From Comamonadaceae bacterium (GTDB lineage Bacteria; Pseudomonadota; Gammaproteobacteria; Burkholderiales; Burkholderiaceae_C), in contig QYPX01000230.1 in assembly GCA_007280205.1 (NCBI GenBank), positions 30,533-94,532 of the forward strand: 64,000 bases of DNA, read 5' to 3'. The notes below the pieces were generated by a model that was not told the DNA's origin, ran no database searches, and saw only the letters and a program-made list of their open reading frames with translations. Of the stretch, positions 8,382-18,645 are shown in pieces. The number at the start of each line of letters is the position of its first letter. Position 1 is the first letter of the stretch. Made by a program: the position numbers and the translations under genes.

Positions 8382-10169
8382 TTGATGCTCCACCACTCGC
8401 GCAAGTACTGGCTGTACCACCTGCTTCCCTTCATGCAGTGGAAGCACTTGGTGGATCGAAAATCCACCCGTGCCGATCTGATCGCCGGACTGACCGGCGC
8501 CTTGATCGTTCTGCCGCAGGGTGTGGCATTTGCCACCATCGCCGGGATGCCACCGGAATATGGCCTGTATGCGGCGATGGTGCCGGCCATCATCGCAGCC
8601 CTGTTCGGCTCAAGCTGGCATCTGGTTTCGGGCCCGACCACCGCCATTTCGATCGCCGTCTTCGCCGCCATGAGTCCCTTGGCCGATCCCGGTTCGCCAC
8701 AGTTCATCAGCATGGTGATCACGCTCACCTTCCTGACTGGCTTGTTTCAACTTATTCTGGGCTTGGCGCGCATGGGCGTGCTGGTCAATTTCATCTCTCA
8801 CACCGTGGTGATCGGTTTCACCACCGGAGCAGCGCTGCTCATTGCAGTCAGTCAGGTGAAGAACTTCTTTGGTCTGGAGATCGCCCGTGGCGCTCATTTT
8901 CATGAGGTGCTGGAGCAGTTCTTCCTGCAATTTGGCGACATCAATCCTTATGTCAGCGCGGTCGGTGCGGTCACCCTGGCGGTGGGTATCGTGGCCAAGA
9001 AGTACCTTCCAAAGCTGCCATACATGATTGTGGCCATGGCCGTGGGAAGCGTTGTCGCCTATCTCATCAACAATCAGTTTGGCGTCCATGTCACGCGGAT
9101 CAAGACGGTGGGGGCGCTGTCGGCCCATCTGCCACCGTTCTCCATGCCGGATTTTTCGTACATGACCCTGCACGTCGTGATGTTCCCAGCCTTGGTGGTG
9201 AGTATGCTGGCATTGACCGAGGCGGTTTCGATCGCCCGCGCCATCGCGGTCAAATCCGAACAGGGTATCGACAGCAATCAGGAATTCATCGGGCAGGGCT
9301 TGTCCAATCTGGTCGGCAGTTTTTTCTCCAGTTATGCATCATGCGGCTCCTTCAACCGCAGCGGCGTCAACTATGAAGCGGGTGCACAGACGCCGCTAGC
9401 GACAGTGTTCGCATCGATTTTTCTATTGCTCATCCTGCTGCTGGTCGCACCCCTGGCTTCCTATTTGCCAACGGCCGCGATGGCCGGCATCCTGTTTCTG
9501 GTTGCCTGGAGCCTGATCGATTTCCATCACATCGCCGCTATTGCTCGCACCAGCCGCGCGGAGACGATCACCTTGTTCGTCACGTTGATCGGTACAGTGA
9601 TCGATTTGGAGAAGGGAATCTTCTTCGGTATCCTGCTGTCGTTAGCACTGTATCTCTATCGTGTTTCGCGCCCCTCGATCGAGCCGTCGGTGCCAGCCAG
9701 GGAAGAGGGGGCCTACCATTTTGTCGGCGCACACGGTCATCCGGAATGTCCACAGTTGCGCATTGTGCGCATCAATGGCTCGATCTTCTTTGGTGCGGTT
9801 GAGTATGTGGGCAATGGACTGATGCAGATCGACAAGGATAACCCGCAACGGAAGACGGTGATGATTGTCGCCAGCGGTATCAATTTCGTCGATGTGGCAG
9901 GCGCCGAGATGTTGGCGCAGGAAGCGCGCCGACGGCGCAAAATGGGCGGTGGACTGTACCTTTATCGCTGCAAGGATTCGGTCTACCAGTTCCTGCGCAA
10001 ATCGGACAAACTTGATGACATAGGGCAGGATGGTTTTTATCCGGCGATGTCAAACTGGAGCGGGTCCATTTATGGCACGCTTGATCGCGAGATCTGCCGC
10101 AGTTGCCGGACTCGTATTTTTCCGGAGTGTCGCGTCTCGCCTGTGCAAGGCGAGTCCGGATCATCGTGA
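8382..10169 (+). CDS. SulP-family anion transporter with STAS domain and Cys-containing C-terminal tail
   Basis: RADLIAGLTGALIVLPQGVAFATIAGMPPEYGLYAAMVP SulP signature; STAS-like C-terminus; tail CRSCRTRIFPEC. Confidence 0.9.
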   Translation: MMLHHSRKYWLYHLLPFMQWKHLVDRKSTRADLIAGLTGALIVLPQGVAFATIAGMPPEYGLYAAMVPAIIAALFGSSWHLVSGPTTAISIAVFAAMSPLADPGSPQFISMVITLTFLTGLFQLILGLARMGVLVNFISHTVVIGFTTGAALLIAVSQVKNFFGLEIARGAHFHEVLEQFFLQFGDINPYVSAVGAVTLAVGIVAKKYLPKLPYMIVAMAVGSVVAYLINNQFGVHVTRIKTVGALSAHLPPFSMPDFSYMTLHVVMFPALVVSMLALTEAVSIARAIAVKSEQGIDSNQEFIGQGLSNLVGSFFSSYASCGSFNRSGVNYEAGAQTPLATVFASIFLLLILLLVAPLASYLPTAAMAGILFLVAWSLIDFHHIAAIARTSRAETITLFVTLIGTVIDLEKGIFFGILLSLALYLYRVSRPSIEPSVPAREEGAYHFVGAHGHPECPQLRIVRINGSIFFGAVEYVGNGLMQIDKDNPQRKTVMIVASGINFVDVAGAEMLAQEARRRRKMGGGLYLYRCKDSVYQFLRKSDKLDDIGQDGFYPAMSNWSGSIYGTLDREICRSCRTRIFPECRVSPVQGESGSS

Positions 10170-12289
10170 ACAAGACGATTGCTCGCCTCTTCCCGTTCAC
10201 TTCATGGTGGCCGCTGCGTGGCGAGACGCTCAGGGCCGATCTGATCGCCGGCATCACCGTCGCGCTGGTACTCATTCCGCAGTCGATGGCCTACGCCCAA
10301 CTGGCGGGGATGCCGGCCTATTACGGACTGTACGCTGCGTTCTTGCCCAGCATGATCGCAGCGCTGTGGGGGTCGTCGGCGCAACTGGCTACCGGACCGG
10401 TCGCTGTAGTCTCCTTGTTGACGGCATCGGCGCTTGCCCCTTTGGCCGCTTCCGGTTCGGAGCAGTTCATCGCGCTCGCCGTGCTGCTGGCCCTGATGGT
10501 CGGCTTGATTCAGTTGACACTGGGTGCCTTCAAACTCGGCGTCGTTGTGAACTTTCTTTCGCATCCGGTGATCGTCGGCTTTACCAATGCCGCGGCCATC
10601 ATTATTGGACTTTCCCAGATCAATAAACTGTTCGGCATTTCGATTGGACGAAGTGAATATTTTCTGCAGGATGTGGCGGGGATGATCCAGCAAGTCGGCG
10701 CGATGCACCTGCCGACTTTGATCATGGGCGGCGCTGCATTTGTCATCATGATCGGCATGAAGCGCTTGACGCCACGACTGCCCAATGTGCTGTTTGCGGT
10801 CACGCTGACGACACTGGTAAGTTGGGGCAGCGGCTTCGAGCACAACAGTACCAGCAGGGTGGAATACATCATGGACAGTGACGTCGGTATGCTGGCGCAG
10901 GAATTCATGCGAACTGAAGCACACATGGTGGAATTGAAGGAGCATATCGCCCAACATGCCGTCGAACTCAAAGAGCTTCAGCAGCGGGGGACCAGCGGCC
11001 AGCATGTCGCGGCCGTGCGTTACGAGATTGAGTTGCTGCAATTGGAGTTGCGCAATGCCGATACCGAGAGTCGCAAGAACAGCCGTTCCCTGCGCAACTT
11101 CATTTTCGAGCAGGTCCCAGCGCAGGGGGAGCTCAGACCGAAACTCTACCTTCATGGACAGGTGCCCGTCGCAGAGATATCGGATAGCTATCGCTGGCGC
11201 ATCGGCAGCCTGCGTCATGGCGAATTGAAGTTGCTGGGTGGTGGCGAAGTCGTGGGCAGCATTCCTGCCGGGCTACCACAGCTTTCCTTGCCGAGCTTCG
11301 GTTGGAGCGACATTGGGACTTTGTTTTCAAGTGCCTTGATCATTTCCCTGGTCGGTTTCATGGAGGCGATCTCGATTGCCAAAGCAATGGCCGCCAAGAC
11401 CAAGCAACGCATTGATCCGAATCAGGAATTGATCGGTCAGGGCCTGGCTAACGTGGTCGGTAGTCTGTGTCATTCCTTTCCTGTGAGTGGGTCGTTTTCG
11501 CGCTCTGCGGTCAATCTCAATGCCAACGCCAGGACCGGTTTGTCGTCGGTGTTCGCCAGTGTCATCGTGTTGCTGACGCTGCTGTTCCTGACGCCAATGC
11601 TGTACCACCTGCCGCAAGCGGTGCTGGCTGCGGTCATCATCATGGCGGTCAGCGGATTGATCAATTTCGCCGCTCTCAAGCATGCCTGGCTGGTGCATAA
11701 ACACGACGGCATTGCCGCCGGGGTGACATTTGTAGCGACACTCGCTTTTGCGCCGCATCTTGACAATGGCATCTTGCTTGGTGCGGCGGTCGCGATTGTG
11801 CTGTTCCTGTACCGTACGATGAAGCCACGCGTGGCCCGCTTGGGGCGCCATAGCGACGGCACCCTGCGCGACGTCAAGGTATATCCAGAGATTCCCACCA
11901 GCGAGCAGGTGATACCGGTACGTTTCGATGGCCAACTGTATTTTGCGAACGTCGCCTATTTTGAAGATGCCCTGCTGGAGGCGGTGGCAAGCAAGCCAGA
12001 CGTCAGGTATGTGCTGGTGGTTGGCAACGGCATCAACAGTCTTGACGCGTCAGGTGAAGGCATCATCAAGGCGTTATATGAGCGTCTGCGCGACAACGGT
12101 GTCACGCTGGTGTTCTCCGGGCTCAAGAAGCAGGTGCTCGATGTGATGCGTCGAACCGGTTTGTTCGATGAAATTGGTCAGGCGCGACTGTTTGCGAACG
12201 AGGACATGGCGTTGGCCGCGATCTGCGAATGGCTTGGTGAATCAGGCAAGAATGACCCCCTCAATCCTGCCAACAAGCTGCTATCGTGA
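10166..12289 (+). CDS. SulP-family anion transporter with large internal insertion
   Basis: SulP signature, STAS domain; likely GTG start at 10166 overlapping the preceding stop (GTGA). Confidence 0.88.
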   Translation: MNKTIARLFPFTSWWPLRGETLRADLIAGITVALVLIPQSMAYAQLAGMPAYYGLYAAFLPSMIAALWGSSAQLATGPVAVVSLLTASALAPLAASGSEQFIALAVLLALMVGLIQLTLGAFKLGVVVNFLSHPVIVGFTNAAAIIIGLSQINKLFGISIGRSEYFLQDVAGMIQQVGAMHLPTLIMGGAAFVIMIGMKRLTPRLPNVLFAVTLTTLVSWGSGFEHNSTSRVEYIMDSDVGMLAQEFMRTEAHMVELKEHIAQHAVELKELQQRGTSGQHVAAVRYEIELLQLELRNADTESRKNSRSLRNFIFEQVPAQGELRPKLYLHGQVPVAEISDSYRWRIGSLRHGELKLLGGGEVVGSIPAGLPQLSLPSFGWSDIGTLFSSALIISLVGFMEAISIAKAMAAKTKQRIDPNQELIGQGLANVVGSLCHSFPVSGSFSRSAVNLNANARTGLSSVFASVIVLLTLLFLTPMLYHLPQAVLAAVIIMAVSGLINFAALKHAWLVHKHDGIAAGVTFVATLAFAPHLDNGILLGAAVAIVLFLYRTMKPRVARLGRHSDGTLRDVKVYPEIPTSEQVIPVRFDGQLYFANVAYFEDALLEAVASKPDVRYVLVVGNGINSLDASGEGIIKALYERLRDNGVTLVFSGLKKQVLDVMRRTGLFDEIGQARLFANEDMALAAICEWLGESGKNDPLNPANKLLS

Positions 12290-12329
12290 GAGCTTGTCCA
12301 CAAAATCAAACAGACTGCCCAAGTTCAGA

Positions 12330-12704
12330 ATGACACAAAGCAACGGGAAGCACGGAATAATTCTTCTGGCGCACGGCTCACGTGACCCCTTGTGGCGCCA
12401 ACCGGTAGAGGCGGTGGCGCGGCACATTGGCATACTTCGCCCGGACCTTCACGTGCGCTGTGCCTACCTCGAACTGTCCGCGCCCGATCTCGACGCCAGT
12501 GTTGCCGAGTTGCTGCCGCTCGGCGTTGAGTCGATCACGGTGGTGCCGCTATTCCTGGGCATAGGCAAGCATGCACGTGAAGACATGCCCAGACTGATGG
12601 CCAAATTGCGCGTTAGTCACCCGCAAATTCTCTTTATCCTCAGACCGTCGATCGGTGAAGAAGCTCAAGTGCTTGAGCTCATAGCCCGGATTGCCATTTC
12701 ATGA
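12330..12704 (+). CDS. Short CbiX/SirB-type sirohydrochlorin chelatase
   Basis: GIILLAHGSRDPLW and VVPLFLGIGKHAREDMP motifs of CbiX family; ~124 aa. Confidence 0.82.
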   Translation: MTQSNGKHGIILLAHGSRDPLWRQPVEAVARHIGILRPDLHVRCAYLELSAPDLDASVAELLPLGVESITVVPLFLGIGKHAREDMPRLMAKLRVSHPQILFILRPSIGEEAQVLELIARIAIS

Positions 12705-12745
12705 AGGCGACACGGAACCCCGTCAGGCACCATGACGCATGAATT

Positions 12746-14872
12746 TCAATTGATGGATGGGACGATATGCTCTGGCAGCACTTTGGCGTGTGGCTCGTCG
12801 CCGACCCAGGTGTCGTGACAGTGTGCGGCACGGTGTGCCAGGGTGCGGACGGCTTCCACCACGCGCTGCGCCGTGATACCAAAGTAAACGTACAAATCCT
12901 TTGCCGGGGCTGATTCGCCAAAGCTGGCGATGCCCAGCACGACGCCGTCGCGGCCCACATATTTGCGCCAAAAGTCGGGGTGCGCTGCCTCAATGGCTAC
13001 CGCCGGTAGGGTCAAGGGCAAAACCAGCCTCTGATAGGCCTGGCTCTCGCGGTCAAAGACATTGCTGCAGGGCATCGAAACCACGCGAGTCGCAATGCCC
13101 TCGGCGGCCAGGGTGGCTTGCGCTTGCATGGCCAGTTCCAGCTCCGAGCCGGTAGACAAAATCACGGCTTGAGCGCCCTCCATGTCAGACAGCACGTAGG
13201 CGCCGCGCCGAATGCTGCTGGCCGCGCTTGCGGCTGTGCTGCCATCCCCGGTCAGGCGAGGCAGGTTTTGGCGCGACAGACACAGGGCAGCGGGACCCTC
13301 CTTGCGCTCGATGGCACTGGCCCAGGCGACGGCTGTTTCCAGTGCGTCGGCGGGACGCCAGACATCAAGATTGGGGATGATGCGCAGACTCGGGATGTGT
13401 TCCACGCTCTGGTGCGTCGGGCCGTCTTCGCCCAGGCCGATGCTGTCATGTGTGAAGACATGGATCACGCGCAGTTTCATCAGCGCCGCCATGCGAATGG
13501 CGTTGCGGCTGTAGTCACTGAAGGTCAGGAAAGTGCCGCCATAAGGGATGTAGCCGCCGTGCAGGGCCAGGCCGTTCATGATGGCAGCCATGCCGAACTC
13601 GCGCACGCCGTAGCTCAGGTGGTTGCCCCACTGGTCTCGTCCGGCCTTGACGCAGGTCTTGAAGTTGGTCAGATTGGAGCCGGTCAAATCGGCGCTGCCG
13701 CCGAAAAATTCCGGTATCAGCGGCGCCAGCGCATCCAGCGCATTCTGGCTCGCCTTGCGGGTGGCCACAGCGTCCGGCTTGGCAGCGATGGCGGCCAGCA
13801 CGCCAGGCAATTGTTCGGCCAGGGCAGGCAGCAACTCGCCCGCCATGCGGCGCTCAAATTCGGCGGCCTGCGCCGGGTAGACAGAGCGATAGGCTTCGAA
13901 GCGACTGCGCCACTCGTGCTCCGCAACAGCGCCGCGTGCCAGCGCATTCCAGGCCATGGCAACATCGGCGGGCACTTCAAACGGTGCTGCTGCCCAGCCC
14001 AGGGCTGCGCGGGTGGCGGCTACTTCCGTCGCACCCAGGGCCGCGCCGTGCACATCGTGACTGCCAGCCTTGTTGGGCGAACCCATACCAATCACGGTTT
14101 TGCAGCAAATCAGCGTCGGTTTCCCGTTGGGCAGGCGCGCTTGCAGCTTGGCTGCGCGCAGCGCAGCGTCGAGCGCGGCGCTGTCGTGCCCATCCACCGC
14201 GGGGATGACGTTCCAGTCATAGGCTTCGAAGCGTTTGGGCGTATCGTCGGTAAACCAGCCCTTCACATGGCCATCGATGGAGATGCCGTTGTCATCGTAA
14301 AACGCGATCAATTTTGAGAGCCGCAGGGTGCCGGCCAGCGAGCCGACTTCGTGACTGATGCCTTCCATCAGGCAGCCATCTCCAAGGAAGACGTAGGTGA
14401 AATGGTCGACGATCGTTTGCTCGGGCCGGTTGAACTCAGTACCGAGCAACTTCTCGGCCAGTGCCATGCCGACCGCGTTGGCCAGGCCCTGGCCAAGCGG
14501 CCCGGTGGTGGTTTCCACGCCTGGAGTCACACCGACCTCGGGGTGGCCTGCGGTCTTGCTGTGCAGTTGACGGAAGTTCCTCAACTCGGCCATCGGCAAG
14601 TCGTAGCCGGTGAGGTGCAAGAGGGCATAGATCAGCATCGAGCCATGGCCGTTGGAGAGCACAAAGCGGTCCCGGTTGGACCAGTTCGGGTTGGCCGGGT
14701 TGTGACTCAGATGGCGGTTCCATAGCACCTCGGCCATATCGGCCATGCCCATGGGCGCGCCGGGGTGGCCCGACTTGGCCTTTTCAATCGCATCGACGGC
14801 GAGCATGCGGATGGCGTTGGCCATTTGGTGGGTGAGGTCGGGGGTAGGAGTAGGAGTGGTCATACATTTCAA
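12746..14872 (-). CDS. cbbT: Transketolase
   Basis: [40 protein letters not shown]-binding features; part of cbb operon. Confidence 0.95.
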   Translation of the reverse strand: MKCMTTPTPTPDLTHQMANAIRMLAVDAIEKAKSGHPGAPMGMADMAEVLWNRHLSHNPANPNWSNRDRFVLSNGHGSMLIYALLHLTGYDLPMAELRNFRQLHSKTAGHPEVGVTPGVETTTGPLGQGLANAVGMALAEKLLGTEFNRPEQTIVDHFTYVFLGDGCLMEGISHEVGSLAGTLRLSKLIAFYDDNGISIDGHVKGWFTDDTPKRFEAYDWNVIPAVDGHDSAALDAALRAAKLQARLPNGKPTLICCKTVIGMGSPNKAGSHDVHGAALGATEVAATRAALGWAAAPFEVPADVAMAWNALARGAVAEHEWRSRFEAYRSVYPAQAAEFERRMAGELLPALAEQLPGVLAAIAAKPDAVATRKASQNALDALAPLIPEFFGGSADLTGSNLTNFKTCVKAGRDQWGNHLSYGVREFGMAAIMNGLALHGGYIPYGGTFLTFSDYSRNAIRMAALMKLRVIHVFTHDSIGLGEDGPTHQSVEHIPSLRIIPNLDVWRPADALETAVAWASAIERKEGPAALCLSRQNLPRLTGDGSTAASAASSIRRGAYVLSDMEGAQAVILSTGSELELAMQAQATLAAEGIATRVVSMPCSNVFDRESQAYQRLVLPLTLPAVAIEAAHPDFWRKYVGRDGVVLGIASFGESAPAKDLYVYFGITAQRVVEAVRTLAHRAAHCHDTWVGDEPHAKVLPEHIVPSIN

Positions 14873-14876
14873 TCAG

Positions 14877-14925
14877 TTGGGGACAGAGCTTGTTCACTTC
14901 CTGTAACTTCGGTCTTTCCCGCAAG
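14877..14925. repeat. Copy A of 49-bp REP-like element
   Basis: TTGGGGACAGAGCTTGTTCACTTCCTGTAACTTCGGTCTTTCCCGCAAG; 43/49 identical to copy B. Confidence 0.85.
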
Positions 14926-14928
14926 GTT

Positions 14929-15804
14929 TCAGGAAGCCCTTTTCTTGCGTTCCATCATTCGCCAGACAAAGGGTGTGAAGATGAGTTGCATGGCGAGTTC
15001 CATCTTGCCACCGGGCACCACGATGGTGTTGGCACGGCTCATGAAGCTGTCGCCGATCATGCTGCGCAAATACTGGAAGTCGATTCCTTTGGGGTTGGAA
15101 AAACGGATGACCACCATGCTCTCGTCCGGGCTGGGAATGTCACGCGCAATGAACGGGTTGGAGGTATCGACCATGGGCACACGCTGGAAGTTCACATGCG
15201 TGTGATTGAACTGCGGGCAGATGTAGTTCACATAGTCGGGCATGCGGCGCAGAATGGTGTCGGTGACGGCGTCGGTGCTGTAACCGCGCTGTTTCTTGTC
15301 GCGGTAGAGCTTCTGAATCCACTCCAGGTTGATGACCGGCACCACGCCAATCAGCAAGTCCGGGTGCTGCGCGATGTTCACCTCAGGCGTCAGCACGGCG
15401 CCGTGCAGACCTTCGTAGAACAGCAGGTCGGTGTTGGCAGGCACATCTTCCCAAGGTGTAAAGGTGCCGGGTTCCTGCTTGTAGGGTGCTGCTTCCTCCA
15501 GGTCATGCAGGTACTTGCGCCGCTTGCCGATACCGGTGGCGCCATAGTCACAAAACAGCGCTTCGAGTTCGGGGAACAGGTTGTTCTCCGCGCCAAAGTG
15601 GCTGAAGTTCTTGTTGCCGGCCGCCTCGGCTTCGGCCGCCTTCTGCTTCATGGTCTTGCGGTCATAGCGGTGAAAACTGTCGCCTTCGATGATGGCAGCC
15701 TTCACCTCCTCGCGGCGAAAGATGCCTTCGAAAGTGCGCGTGACCGAGGTGGTGCCGGCACCGCTGGACCCGGTGATGGCAATGATGGGATGTCGCTCTG
15801 ACAT
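14929..15804 (-). CDS. cbbP: Phosphoribulokinase
   Basis: IIAITGSSGAGTTSVTRTFE P-loop and PRK family body; start Met at 15804 (MSERHPIIAITG). Confidence 0.95.
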   Translation of the reverse strand: MSERHPIIAITGSSGAGTTSVTRTFEGIFRREEVKAAIIEGDSFHRYDRKTMKQKAAEAEAAGNKNFSHFGAENNLFPELEALFCDYGATGIGKRRKYLHDLEEAAPYKQEPGTFTPWEDVPANTDLLFYEGLHGAVLTPEVNIAQHPDLLIGVVPVINLEWIQKLYRDKKQRGYSTDAVTDTILRRMPDYVNYICPQFNHTHVNFQRVPMVDTSNPFIARDIPSPDESMVVIRFSNPKGIDFQYLRSMIGDSFMSRANTIVVPGGKMELAMQLIFTPFVWRMMERKKRAS

Positions 15805-15827
15805 GGTGGTTCTCCTATCTAAATTGG

Positions 15828-15876
15828 TTGGGGACAGAGCTTGCTCACTTCGTGTACCAGCGGTCTGTCCCGCAAG
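15828..15876. repeat. Copy B of 49-bp REP-like element, intact inverted ends
   Basis: TTGGGGACAGAGCTTGCTCACTTCGTGTACCAGCGGTCTGTCCCGCAAG; GGGACAGA/TCTGTCCC inverted ends. Confidence 0.85.
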
Positions 15877-15880
15877 CTTG

Positions 15881-16987
15881 TTAATTTCTGAACAGGCTGC
15901 GTACCGCAAACAGCGGGTTGTCTGACTCGACGTGGACCGGCTCGGCGTGGTAGCGCTCGATTCGCTCCACCTCGTTCCTGGAGCCAAATACCAGACCAAT
16001 GCGCTGGTGCAACGAGTCCGGTTGCACACCCAGCACCGCTCGCTCGCCAGTAGAGGCACGGCCGCCAGCCTGCTCCATGATCATGCCCACGGGGTTGGCC
16101 TCGTACAGCAAGCGCAGTCGTCCCGGTTTGCCTGGATCTTTGGTGTCGCGCGGATACATGAAGACACCACCACGCATCAGGATGCGGTGCGCCTCGGCCA
16201 CCATGCTGGCAATCCAACGGGTGTTGAAATCCTTCGCTCTGGGTCCGGTTTTACCGGCCAGACATTCATCCACATAGCGCTTGATGGGCGTTTCCCAAAA
16301 CCGGCTGTTGGAGGCGTTGATGGCGAACTCCTGGGTGTCTTCAGGAATCTGCATCAGCGGGTGCGTGAGCATGAATTCGCCCAGATTCGGATCGAGAGTG
16401 AAGCCGTTGACGCCATTGCCAACCGTGAGCACCAGCATGGTGGTAGGGCCGTACAGGGCGTAGCCGGCGGCGACCTGCAGCGAGCCTGGCTGGAGGAAGT
16501 CGGCCTCGACCACATCGCGCTGCTGATCGCGCGGCATGTCGTCCAGATCTTTCGGTGAGCGCAGGACCGAGAAGATGCTTCCCACCGAGACGTTCACGTC
16601 GATGTTGCTGGAGCCGTCCAGTGGATCAAAGACCAGCAGGTATTTTCCACGCGGGTGCTGCTTCGGAATTTGGTAAGGCTGGTCCATTTCTTCGGAGGCG
16701 AGGCCGGCCAGGTTGCCAGCCCATTCGGTGCGCCGGATGAAGACCGCGTTGGACAGGACGTCGAGCTTCTTCTGCACTTCGCCCTGTACGTTCACCGTGC
16801 CACCTTGCTCGGTGGCGTGGTTGCCCATCACGCCACCGAGTTCCCCAAAAGCCACCGCGCGCGCGATCGCTTTACAGGCAATGGCAATGTCGAGAATCAG
16901 GGCGTTGAAGTCGCCACCGGCCAAGGGAAAGCGGCGGCGCTCCTCGATCAGAAACTGGGTCAGTGTGGTTCGATGATTTGACAGCAT
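15881..16987 (-). CDS. cbbF: Class I fructose-1,6-bisphosphatase
   Basis: [22 protein letters not shown] motif. Confidence 0.95.
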   Translation of the reverse strand: MLSNHRTTLTQFLIEERRRFPLAGGDFNALILDIAIACKAIARAVAFGELGGVMGNHATEQGGTVNVQGEVQKKLDVLSNAVFIRRTEWAGNLAGLASEEMDQPYQIPKQHPRGKYLLVFDPLDGSSNIDVNVSVGSIFSVLRSPKDLDDMPRDQQRDVVEADFLQPGSLQVAAGYALYGPTTMLVLTVGNGVNGFTLDPNLGEFMLTHPLMQIPEDTQEFAINASNSRFWETPIKRYVDECLAGKTGPRAKDFNTRWIASMVAEAHRILMRGGVFMYPRDTKDPGKPGRLRLLYEANPVGMIMEQAGGRASTGERAVLGVQPDSLHQRIGLVFGSRNEVERIERYHAEPVHVESDNPLFAVRSLFRN

Positions 16988-17015
16988 GGCTTGCTTCTTT
17001 CAGGGGATCAGTAGA

Positions 17016-17732
17016 TCAAGACGATGAGTTGGCGGCCTGACGGCGCAATTCGCTCATCACTTTGGCGTAGCCACCGTCGGCGTCGGGACTGCCGAACACC
17101 GCACTGCCAGCGACGCAGGTATCGGCGCCGGCGCGCACGATAGAGGCGATGTTGTCGGTCTTCACACCGCCATCGACTTCCAGCCAGATCGGCTGCCCGC
17201 CATTGGCCTGGTGGGTTTCGATACGCTGGCGCACGGCGCGCAGTTTGGCAAGTGTTAAGGGAATGAATTTCTGCCCACCAAAGCCCGGATTCACACTCAT
17301 CAGCAAGACTATGTCGAGCTTGTCCATCACGTGATCGAGCCACTGCACCGAGCTGGCAGGGTTGAGCACCAGCCCGGCCTTGCAGCCGAGCTCGCGAATC
17401 AGCGACAAGGTGCGGTCCACATGTTTGGTCGCTTCAGGGTGGAAGGTGATGATGTTGGCGCCCGCTCTGACAAATAGTGGAATCAGGGAATCAACCGGCT
17501 CCACCATCAGGTGGACATCAATCGGGATCGTCACGTGCGGGCGAATCGCCTCGCACACCAGTGGGCCGATGGTCAGATTGGGCACGTAGTGGTTGTCCAT
17601 CACGTCAAAGTGAACCAGATCAGCCCCGGCGGCCTGAATCGCTCGAACTTCTTCACCCAAGCGGGCGAAGTCCGCCGAAAGGATGCTTGGCGCCAGTCGA
17701 AGCACCGAGGCTGATGAATTTGGTGTGCTCAT
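17016..17732 (-). CDS. rpe: Ribulose-phosphate 3-epimerase
   Basis: [47 protein letters not shown]. Confidence 0.95.
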   Translation of the reverse strand: MSTPNSSASVLRLAPSILSADFARLGEEVRAIQAAGADLVHFDVMDNHYVPNLTIGPLVCEAIRPHVTIPIDVHLMVEPVDSLIPLFVRAGANIITFHPEATKHVDRTLSLIRELGCKAGLVLNPASSVQWLDHVMDKLDIVLLMSVNPGFGGQKFIPLTLAKLRAVRQRIETHQANGGQPIWLEVDGGVKTDNIASIVRAGADTCVAGSAVFGSPDADGGYAKVMSELRRQAANSSS

Positions 17733-17785
17733 GACGCGGCTTTCTGTTGTGCTGCAATGTTCAGGATTTCAAGCTGCGGATCGGC

Positions 17786-18517
17786 TCAGGCGACGCTCGT
17801 CGCAAGCTGGCTCTGGGCATGCCAGAGCTTCAACTGCGCCAGATCGACCTGGCTCAAATCGGGCACCACGCGCATGGCGTCGCCGAAGTCGTTGCGCGCC
17901 GTGTAGCGTGTTGGCGTGATCAATGTGGCAAGCCCTGCGGCGGTGGCCGCGCGCAGGCCGTTGCTGGAGTCTTCCAGCGCCAGGCAATGCGTCGGCGCAA
18001 GTCTTAGTGCTTCCAATACTTGCAGATAAACCTGTGGATCAGGTTTCTTGACCGGCGCGCTGGCGCCGTCACCAATGGCTGCGAAAGCAAGACGCCAGTC
18101 GGAACCCATGGCGCGGCTCAGCAAGGCGGCGATATTGACCGGCGAGGTCGTGGTGGCAATGGCCAATTGCATTCCCTGCGCCCGTGCCTCGTTGATCAGA
18201 TTGAGGACGCCAGTACGCAATTTGACCGCACCGTCGTTGACACTGCGCAGATACGCTTGGGTCTTGAGCTCAAACAAGCGTTTGACCGATTCCTCCATGC
18301 CCAGGACGCCGAACTTGCTCAAGTCAGGTTGGGCCGTCTTCAGGTACTGCAGGATGCGCTCCTTGCCGCCTGTCACGTTCAGCAGTTGGGTGTACATAGC
18401 GTCGTCCCAATGCCAGTCCAGACCGAACCGGGCAAAAGCGTCGTTGAACGCCGCGCAATGCGTTGACTCGGTATCTGCCAAGGTGCCATCGACATCAAAA
18501 ATCAGTGCGTGCAACAT
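17786..18517 (-). CDS. cbbY: CbbY-type HAD phosphatase
   Basis: LIFDVDGTLADTE, KKPDPQVYLQVLEAL, ALEDSSNGLRAA; cbb operon context. Confidence 0.88.
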   Translation of the reverse strand: MLHALIFDVDGTLADTESTHCAAFNDAFARFGLDWHWDDAMYTQLLNVTGGKERILQYLKTAQPDLSKFGVLGMEESVKRLFELKTQAYLRSVNDGAVKLRTGVLNLINEARAQGMQLAIATTTSPVNIAALLSRAMGSDWRLAFAAIGDGASAPVKKPDPQVYLQVLEALRLAPTHCLALEDSSNGLRAATAAGLATLITPTRYTARNDFGDAMRVVPDLSQVDLAQLKLWHAQSQLATSVA

Positions 18518-18645
18518 GGGAAATCTCTTTTCAAAGGGTTGTGAGTGCTCATCAGAAGCGGGTACGGCTTGACTTTAGTCGGCATTAAACATAAATTCCA
18601 ATTACATTTACAAGCACATTCATCAGTTTTAGATAATGCTTTATC

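Noticed and set aside
10202-11218. 338-aa minus-strand ORF
   Set aside because: Antisense to SulP transporter, His/Gln-rich shadow translation.
12290-12330. Possible third copy of the 49-bp element (AGAGCTTGTCCACAAAATCAAACAGACTGCCCAAG)
   Set aside because: Only the short AGAGCTTG core matches; lacks the GGGGACAGA and TCTGTCCC ends.
13118-14317. 399-aa plus-strand ORF
   Set aside because: Fully antisense to transketolase; composition matches reverse-frame shadow in GC-rich coding DNA, no recognisable domain.
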